This document shows, piece after piece, positions 59,141 to 64,000 of a DNA stretch of 64,000 nucleotides. The first letter of the stretch is position 1. Every line of letters begins with the position of its first letter. The translations under genes were made by a program, and so were the position numbers. The stretch is taken from assembly GCA_041166745.1 (NCBI GenBank), contig JBEEGH010000006.1:168195-232194 (forward strand), read 5' to 3'. The stretch comes from DASUCS01 sp041166745. Its GTDB lineage: Bacteria; Actinomycetota; Acidimicrobiia; Acidimicrobiales; JACDCH01. The notes beneath the pieces were generated by a model. The model was not told the origin of the DNA, did no database searches, and saw nothing but the letters and a program-made list of their open reading frames with translations.

Positions 59141-59938
59141 CTAGCTCGTTCTGCGGATCTCCGACCGCAGCTCGACTGTCAGCGCGCCCCTGATCGGCAC
59201 GCCGGGCTGACCGGCGGGAGGCGCGAGCAGGACGTCGAACTGTCCGGTCGTCGCGGAGGTCGACTGCCGAACCGATCCGTCCGCGAGGTCGTAGACGACG
59301 GTGATCGTCGTGGTCTGTGTACCGGTGAGCGTCTGGACGCCATTCGCGGTCGTGCTCGTGGAGGTCAACGGCAACACGGTCGCCGATGACACGGTGGCGG
59401 TCTTGTGCCCGTCGATCACGCCGAGTTGTACGAGATGGCCCGTTCCGGTGAGGCGAGTGGGTGCGTCCATCCCGGCGAGCTGCACCTGATCGTCGATGAC
59501 CCAATGGTCGCCGGGTCGCAACGGGCGGTCAGGGGGCGCACCCGCGGCCGCCGGGAAGATCTCGGACAGGCCGAGGGAACCGAGCGCTTCTGCCGGGATG
59601 CCTTCGACGCTCTCGACCGCGGTGAGCTGCGCGGCGCGGTCGAACCGCATGATGAAGGTGCGCTCGCCACCGCCCTCCCTGGCGAGTCGCACTTCGACGC
59701 GCGTCGTGCCGTCCTGCGCATCGAGCACCTGATGGCGCGCGGTGAAGTCGGCCGGAACTCCGGGCGGCTGTGAGGCCGGCCGATCAGGAAACGAGTCGGT
59801 CGTCGACGACGTGACGTGGATTGCGTAGGTGAACGTCGTGCCCCGGCGAGGTTGATACGCGATCGTGACGTGGTCGTCACGGCATCCGGTGGTGACCAGT
59901 GCGGCGAATGCTGCGAGCAGCACGATCGTCCGTCGCAT
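59141..59938 (-). CDS. putative lipoprotein of unknown function
   Basis: 265 residues. A signal peptide ends VTTGC, a weak lipobox, followed by a beta-rich body: YQPRRGTTFTYAIHVTSS, then repeated antiparallel strands with GTTRVEVRLARE. No catalytic motif is recognised. It is convergent with the LytR_C gene (seven-base gap) and divergent from otsB. Confidence 0.65.
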   Translation of the reverse strand: MRRTIVLLAAFAALVTTGCRDDHVTIAYQPRRGTTFTYAIHVTSSTTDSFPDRPASQPPGVPADFTARHQVLDAQDGTTRVEVRLAREGGGERTFIMRFDRAAQLTAVESVEGIPAEALGSLGLSEIFPAAAGAPPDRPLRPGDHWVIDDQVQLAGMDAPTRLTGTGHLVQLGVIDGHKTATVSSATVLPLTSTSTTANGVQTLTGTQTTTITVVYDLADGSVRQSTSATTGQFDVLLAPPAGQPGVPIRGALTVELRSEIRRTS

Positions 59939-59944
59939 ACGGCG

Positions 59945-59950
59945 AAGGTA
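59945..59950 (-). promoter_or_regulatory. -10 hexamer, leaderless lipoprotein gene
   Basis: TACCTT on the minus strand, six bases before the ATG at 59938. Confidence 0.55.
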
Positions 59951-59964
59951 GCGGCAGGGCGAGG

Positions 59965-59970
59965 TACCGT
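59965..59970 (+). promoter_or_regulatory. -10 hexamer, leaderless otsB start
   Basis: TACCGT, six bases before the GTG at 59977; it lies 14 bases from the -10 of the divergent lipoprotein gene. Confidence 0.55.
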
Positions 59971-59976
59971 CGTGTC

Positions 59977-60747
59977 GTGGCGCGTCGTGCAGCCGTCAAT
60001 GCGGTGTTCGAGATTCTGCGAGCGGATCCGGCGCATGCGGGAATCCTCACGGACTTCGACGGAACGCTCTCGCCCATCGTCGACGAACCCGCGGCGGCGC
60101 GGCCGCTCGACGGCGTCCCCGCGCTGCTCGATGAGCTGGCGCACCGCTACGCCGTGGTCGCGGTCCTGTCCGGCCGACCGGTGACCTTCTTGCAGCAGTG
60201 GCTTCCGCCCTCCCTGCTGTTGTCCGGGCTGTACGGCCTCGAGGTCGTTCGGGATGGCGTGCGCGACGACCACCCGTCGGGCGGTATGTGGCGAGAGGTC
60301 ATCGACGACGTCGCCACCGTCGCTCGCGCCACCGGGCCGCGCGACATGCGCGTCGAGAGCAAGGGCTTGTCGTTGACGCTGCACTACCGCGGGCATCCCG
60401 AGCTCGAGACCTCCGTTCGCGGTCTCGCGGAACGCCAAGCGGCGCGGTCCGGTTTGTCGATCCGACCCGCGCGGATGTCGTTCGAGCTGCACCCACCCAT
60501 TTCCGCCGACAAAGGCACGGCCGTGCGCGACTTGGCCGACGGGCTCTCATCGGTTTGTTTTCTCGGCGACGACGTCGGCGATCTCCCGGCGTTCGCGGAG
60601 CTCGAGCGTCTGGCCGGCGATGGTGTCGCCGCCGTACGCGTTGCGGTCCGCAGCGACGAGGCCCCCGAGGAGCTCCTCGACGCGGCGGATGTCGTGGTCG
60701 ACGGTCCTGAGGGCGCGCGCGACTTGCTACAAGAGTTGCTCGCCTAG
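59977..60747 (+). CDS. otsB: trehalose-6-phosphate phosphatase
   Basis: 256 residues, HAD superfamily. ILTDFDGTLSPIVDEP has the nucleophile Asp26 and acid Asp28; VLSGRP is motif 2, SADKGTAVRDLA contains the motif 3 Lys, and FLGDDVGDLPAF is motif 4. It removes phosphate from trehalose 6-phosphate. Convergent with otsA; their TAG stops overlap in one CTAG. Confidence 0.9.
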   Translation: MARRAAVNAVFEILRADPAHAGILTDFDGTLSPIVDEPAAARPLDGVPALLDELAHRYAVVAVLSGRPVTFLQQWLPPSLLLSGLYGLEVVRDGVRDDHPSGGMWREVIDDVATVARATGPRDMRVESKGLSLTLHYRGHPELETSVRGLAERQAARSGLSIRPARMSFELHPPISADKGTAVRDLADGLSSVCFLGDDVGDLPAFAELERLAGDGVAAVRVAVRSDEAPEELLDAADVVVDGPEGARDLLQELLA

Positions 60748-62126
60748 CCCGCGGCGGCCAGCTGGTCGCGCAACCAGTTGCGCGGCGTGCGCGAGGCAAC
60801 TACCGCGCGCAGTCGTGCGTGGCGGCTCCCGCGCTCGTCGCTCGTCATGTTCAACGCAGTGTGCAATGCCTCGGCCGTGGCACCGACGTCGAAGGGGTTG
60901 ACACCGATCGCTCCCGCGTCGCCGAGCTGCTCCCATGCGCCGGCCTCGGTTGACAGGACGAGTGCGCTGGCGTGTTGGCTGACGAGCACACCTTCCATGG
61001 CCACCAGGTTCAGACCGTCCTTGATCGGATTGACCAGGACGACATCGGCCAACTGCAGCGCGGCCACCGAGCGCGGGTAGTCGTCGCTGGTCTTCATGTG
61101 GATGGGTGTCCAGTCCGACGTGGACCACTTGTCGTTGAGGCGAGCGACCAGCCCTTCGATCTCCTGGCGATACGCGAGATACTCGGCCAGTCCCTCGCGC
61201 GACGGATACAGAAACGCGGCGAAGACGACGCGCTCGCGCCACTCGGGATGGCGCTCGAGCAGATCGTCGAATGCATGAAAGCCGCGCAACACGTTCTTGG
61301 AGAGCTCGATGCGGTCGACGCGCACGAGCAGCCTGCGGTCACCGACGGCCTCTCGCAGCTCGACCGCAGCGGCCGCGCACTGACGCGACGCTCCTGCCGC
61401 GGCGAGATCCTCGGGGTCGGGGGCCAGGGGGGAGACGCCCACCGACGGCGGCGCTTCCGTGCCGAGTACGGCGCGGCACGACGCCTCGAACGCCGACGCC
61501 CAGCGGCGCGTGTGAAAGGTGCTCGCGTGATGCCCGGCGATGCCACCGACGAAGCTCGCGGCCACGTCGTCAGGGAGCGGACGCAAGCCCTCCGGATCAC
61601 ACCACGGCGTATGGGAGAAATGCACAGTGCGTAGATCCGGGCGCAGCCTGCACAAGCGCGGCCCCATCAACGCGAGGTGGTAGTCCTGCACGAGCACCGC
61701 CGCTCCTTCGGGAGCGATCTCCGCCGCGATGTCCGCGAACGCGTCGTTCATCGTGCGGTACGCGTCCCAGGCTTCACGCCACCGATGGTCGATGCGAGGG
61801 CGCCGCGCCAGATCGAACAGTCCGTGCAAGCAGAACCACAACGTGGCGTTGCACACGACGTCGTAGGCCATCCGGTGCAGCGCCGGGTCGAGATCGAGGA
61901 GACGCACGCGCAGTCCGTCGGCGTCGGCGATGCCCTGGGCGGCGGCTTCGCGGTCGGCGTCCGACAGCGCGGCAGCCAGCCAGATGGCGTCGGTGCCGGC
62001 CACGATCGGCGCCAAGCCGGTCACGAGCCCGCCTGCCCCGCGCCGTGCCACCAATCGCTCGCCGTCGTGTTGGAACGACACCGGACCCCGGTTGGACACG
62101 ATCACGACCGGCCGATCGGCTGACAC
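60744..62126 (-). CDS. otsA: trehalose-6-phosphate synthase
   Basis: 460 residues, GT20. Joins a nucleotide-activated glucose to glucose 6-phosphate. VIVSNRGPVSF, a GGLVTGLAP loop, VLVQDYHLALMGPRL, HFSHTPW, RVDRIELSKNVLRGFHAF and KDGLNLVAMEG are the expected motifs. Donor specificity (UDP, ADP or GDP-glucose) is not read. GTG 62126 with TAGTTT six bases upstream. Confidence 0.9.
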   Translation of the reverse strand: MSADRPVVIVSNRGPVSFQHDGERLVARRGAGGLVTGLAPIVAGTDAIWLAAALSDADREAAAQGIADADGLRVRLLDLDPALHRMAYDVVCNATLWFCLHGLFDLARRPRIDHRWREAWDAYRTMNDAFADIAAEIAPEGAAVLVQDYHLALMGPRLCRLRPDLRTVHFSHTPWCDPEGLRPLPDDVAASFVGGIAGHHASTFHTRRWASAFEASCRAVLGTEAPPSVGVSPLAPDPEDLAAAGASRQCAAAAVELREAVGDRRLLVRVDRIELSKNVLRGFHAFDDLLERHPEWRERVVFAAFLYPSREGLAEYLAYRQEIEGLVARLNDKWSTSDWTPIHMKTSDDYPRSVAALQLADVVLVNPIKDGLNLVAMEGVLVSQHASALVLSTEAGAWEQLGDAGAIGVNPFDVGATAEALHTALNMTSDERGSRHARLRAVVASRTPRNWLRDQLAAAG

Positions 62127-62132
62127 CAGGCC

Positions 62133-62138
62133 AAACTA
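62133..62138 (-). promoter_or_regulatory. -10 hexamer, leaderless otsA start
   Basis: TAGTTT on the minus strand, six bases before the GTG at 62126. Confidence 0.55.
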
Positions 62139-62183
62139 ACGGCGATGGCAGACATCGCCCGCCGGAGCGCCGAACGAACGGCG

Positions 62184-63176
62184 ATGCGAGTGGTGGCTGC
62201 TCCCGACAAGTTCCGCGGGACGGCGCGCGCCGACGACGTCGCTGCCGCAGTCGGGCGCGCCGCCAGAGCCTGCGGATGGCACTGCGACGAGCTGCCATTG
62301 GCCGACGGCGGCGAGGGCACGCTCGAGGTGCTGGGGGGCGCCAACCGCTCGACGACGGTGACGGGACCGCTCGGCGATCCCGTGAAGGCGAGCTGGCAAC
62401 TGCGCGACCGGCGGGCCGTCATCGAAATGGCCACCGCGTCCGGGCTCGAGCTCGTCGGCGGAGCGCGGGGCAACGATCCGATAGCAGCCTCGACCTACGG
62501 CACTGGTGAACTCATCTCGGCCGCGATCGACGCGGGCGCGCGGAGGATCCTCGTCGGAGTCGGCGGCTCGGCCACGACCGATGGTGGCCTCGGAGCGCTA
62601 CGCGCGCTGTATCCGCTGCCCCGCGCACGCGGCATCGACATCGAAGTCGCCTGCGACGTCCGCACGTCGTTTCTCGACGCCGCCGATCTGTTCGCGCCGC
62701 AGAAGGGGGCAAGCCCTGCACAGGTCGAGCTGTTGCGGCGGCGACTGCAACGACTGGCGCAGGTGTATCTCGACGAGCACGGCGTAGATGTCCTTGCGCT
62801 GGCGGGCGCAGGCGCCGCGGGTGGACTCGCCGGCGGATTGGCCGCCGCCGGCGCCACACTCGTCGAGGGATTCGATCTCGTGGCCGACGAAGTCGGTTTC
62901 GACGACGTTCTCGAACACGCCGACCTCGTGATCACCGGAGAAGGCTTCCTCGACGAGCAGTCGTTCGACGGCAAGGTCGTCGGCGGTGTGCTCGATCGGG
63001 CCATGGAAGCCGGTGTCCCGGTGCTCGCGGTGGCGGGCGAGGTCTTCGACGACGCCGGGCTGCGGCTGCAGGCCGTCTCGCTGGTGGAGCGCTTCGGCGA
63101 AGAGCGCTCGCGGAGCGACACCGTCGCGTGCGTCGAGCAGGTGGTCGCCGAGGCCCTCGCGAAGCTCAAGCGCTGA
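62184..63176 (+). CDS. glycerate 2-kinase (GlxK family)
   Basis: 330 residues. MRVVAAPDKFRGT is the family start; PLADGGEGTLEVL, VGVGGSATTDGGLGAL, GAGAAGGLAGGL and DLVITGEGFLDEQSFDGKV are hallmarks. It phosphorylates D-glycerate, usually to 2-phosphoglycerate, in glyoxylate/serine metabolism. ATG 62145 upstream would add 13 arginine-rich residues and is less likely. Confidence 0.87.
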   Translation: MRVVAAPDKFRGTARADDVAAAVGRAARACGWHCDELPLADGGEGTLEVLGGANRSTTVTGPLGDPVKASWQLRDRRAVIEMATASGLELVGGARGNDPIAASTYGTGELISAAIDAGARRILVGVGGSATTDGGLGALRALYPLPRARGIDIEVACDVRTSFLDAADLFAPQKGASPAQVELLRRRLQRLAQVYLDEHGVDVLALAGAGAAGGLAGGLAAAGATLVEGFDLVADEVGFDDVLEHADLVITGEGFLDEQSFDGKVVGGVLDRAMEAGVPVLAVAGEVFDDAGLRLQAVSLVERFGEERSRSDTVACVEQVVAEALAKLKR

Positions 63177-63216
63177 GCTCTCTCGCCGTCCGCGCGCCAC
63201 GTCCGCCGCTCCGTTT

Positions 63217-63259
63217 CTGTGGACGCTCGGCCGTGATCTTCACGGCTCACAGTCCACAG
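63217..63259 (+). repeat. perfect nested hairpin, copy 1
   Basis: CTGTGGAC (63217-63224) pairs with GTCCACAG (63252-63259), and inside it CCGTGA (63231-63236) pairs with TCACGG (63240-63245) around TCT. It shares CTGTGGACGCTCG and CACGGCTCA with the neighbouring copy. May act as a bidirectional terminator between convergent genes. Confidence 0.8.
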
Positions 63260-63271
63260 AACCACGCCCCC

Positions 63272-63327
63272 TGCCCACTGTGGACGCTCGCATCCCGCCA
63301 GGCACGGCTCAGAGCCCACAGTGGGCA
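63272..63327 (+). repeat. perfect 12-bp-stem hairpin, copy 2
   Basis: TGCCCACTGTGG (63272-63283) pairs exactly with CCACAGTGGGCA (63316-63327) around a 32-base loop. It carries the same CTGTGGACGCTCG and CACGGCTCA words as copy 1, so the two are diverged members of one element. Confidence 0.8.
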
Positions 63328-63349
63328 CAGAGCTGGCGCGCTCGAGGGC

Positions 63350-63538
63350 TCAGCGGCTGGCTTTGCGGTTCGTCGCCCACGTGATCACGACGACCGCGAG
63401 CAGCACCAGCAGCACGATCTTCAGGAAGCCGACGATGATCCCGACGATCGCTCCGACGAAGAGGAAGATCGACGCGACCACGACGATGGCGGCGAACAGC
63501 GACCACCCGAGAGAAGGAGGCCGGTCAGGGGTTGCCAT
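63350..63538 (-). CDS. 62-residue two-span membrane protein
   Basis: 62 residues from ATG 63538. Two hydrophobic segments (about 12-34 and 36-55) and a basic C-terminus TNRKASR. Function unknown. TACTCT eight bases upstream may be its -10. A longer in-frame start exists at 63628 but would overlap the divergent amidase gene. Confidence 0.55.
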   Translation of the reverse strand: MATPDRPPSLGWSLFAAIVVVASIFLFVGAIVGIIVGFLKIVLLVLLAVVVITWATNRKASR

Positions 63539-63558
63539 CGCCTGCAAGAGTACGGCGA

Positions 63559-64000
63559 ATGGGACACGATCTGGCATCGATGGACGCGACGGCACAGGCC
63601 CAGCTGGTGGCCAAGGGGGAGTGCTCACCGGCCGAGCTGGTCGACGCGGCCATCGCCCGCATCGAGAAGGTCAACCCCGCGATCAACGCGGTGATCCACG
63701 AGCTGTTCGACAGGGCTCGGGCCGAGGCGGCATCACCGGCGCTGCCTGAGGGCCCCTTTCGTGGCGTGCCCTTCGTGATGAAGGACCTCGCCTGCCACAT
63801 GAAGGGCGAGCCGTTCCACGAGGGCATGGCCCTGCTGAAGCGCGTCGGCTGGAGCGAGGACTTCGAGACCTCCCTCGCTCGCCGCTTCCGTGAGGCAGGC
63901 CTCGAGGTGGTGGGCAAGACCAACACGCCCGAGCTCGGCATCCTCCCCACCACCGAGCCCCTGGCCTACGGCCCCACCCGGAACCCGTGGGACACCTCGC
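63559..64000 (+). CDS. amidase-signature family protein, N-terminal part
   Basis: 147 residues visible before the window ends. ASMDATAQAQLVAKGECSPAEL and RIEKVNPAINAVIHE are the helical start of amidases, and GVPFVMKDL contains the catalytic Lys of the Ser-cisSer-Lys triad; KTNTPELGILPTTEP follows. The serine part lies outside the window, so the substrate (fatty amide, 6-aminohexanoate type or other) cannot be judged. Confidence 0.88.
   Translation, partial: MGHDLASMDATAQAQLVAKGECSPAELVDAAIARIEKVNPAINAVIHELFDRARAEAASPALPEGPFRGVPFVMKDLACHMKGEPFHEGMALLKRVGWSEDFETSLARRFREAGLEVVGKTNTPELGILPTTEPLAYGPTRNPWDTS

Noticed and set aside
62145..62183. Upstream ATG for glycerate kinase
   Set aside because: It adds an Arg-rich stretch before the family's normal MRVVAAPDKF start.

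Overview
The window is high-GC, densely coded DNA of an actinobacterium, most likely class Acidimicrobiia. The lineage call is inferred from marker families: a SigR-like ECF factor with an RsrA-type anti-sigma factor, a DUF2342 zinc metalloprotease, an F420-type LLM oxidoreductase, a mycothiol-dependent isomerase family member, CarD, DUF3263, DUF2520, and many GTG/TTG starts. No rRNA, insertion sequence, prophage or CRISPR array was seen. One tRNA gene, tRNA-Thr(TGT), is present.

Layout. (1) 1-6.9 kb, minus strand: amino-acid catabolism. A histidine-utilisation cluster hutH-hutU-hutF-hutI (hutI runs off the left edge) lies behind a small dimeric-barrel protein, a VOC protein and a tryptophanase. 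(2) 6.9-16.9 kb: mixed accessory genes, including a secreted lectin-like propeller protein, a cupin, a lipoprotein amidase, a mycothiol-type isomerase, an LLM oxidoreductase, an APH-fold kinase, a secreted GH5 endoglycoceramidase-like enzyme, a membrane protein plus cytochrome c pair, and a lone WXG100-like protein. (3) 16.9-35.3 kb: a long run of housekeeping genes: bfr-like, sigR-rsrA, DUF2342, an orphan response regulator, tilS-hpt-ftsH, folE-folP-(pseudophosphatase)-folB-folK, DUF2520-panC-panD, nadB, nadC, coaX, lysS and a polyprenyl diphosphate synthase. It supplies folate, pantothenate/CoA and NAD precursors, often with overlapping start and stop codons. (4) 35.5-38.1 kb: clpC. (5) 38.2-49.9 kb: an insert-like block with a 2207-residue secreted gingipain-fold protein carrying long Pro-Phe-Asn-Ser repeats, immediately followed by a 1291-residue protein with two cyclase domains, an ATPase and TPRs, then a universal stress protein and a lipoprotein. 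(6) 49.9-58.1 kb: radA-disA, an acetyltransferase, a dienelactone-hydrolase-like enzyme, a Crp-type regulator, carD, ispD-ispF-rlmB, a SigH-like sigma factor and tRNA-Thr. (7) 58.3-64 kb: DUF3263, a LytR_C protein, a lipoprotein, trehalose synthesis otsB/otsA, glycerate kinase, a small membrane protein and a partial amidase.

The order tilS-hpt-ftsH-fol genes-coaX-lysS-clpC-radA-disA-ispD-ispF-rlmB-sigH follows the well-known order in Bacillus. Against that backbone the 38-50 kb block stands out as lineage-specific.

Two signals need no gene call. First, at least fourteen start codons are preceded at exactly 6 or 7 bases by a TANNNT hexamer, the signature of leaderless transcription. Second, there are structured non-coding repeats, notably two perfect-stem hairpins near 63.2 kb and a 23-bp direct repeat around the rlmB start.
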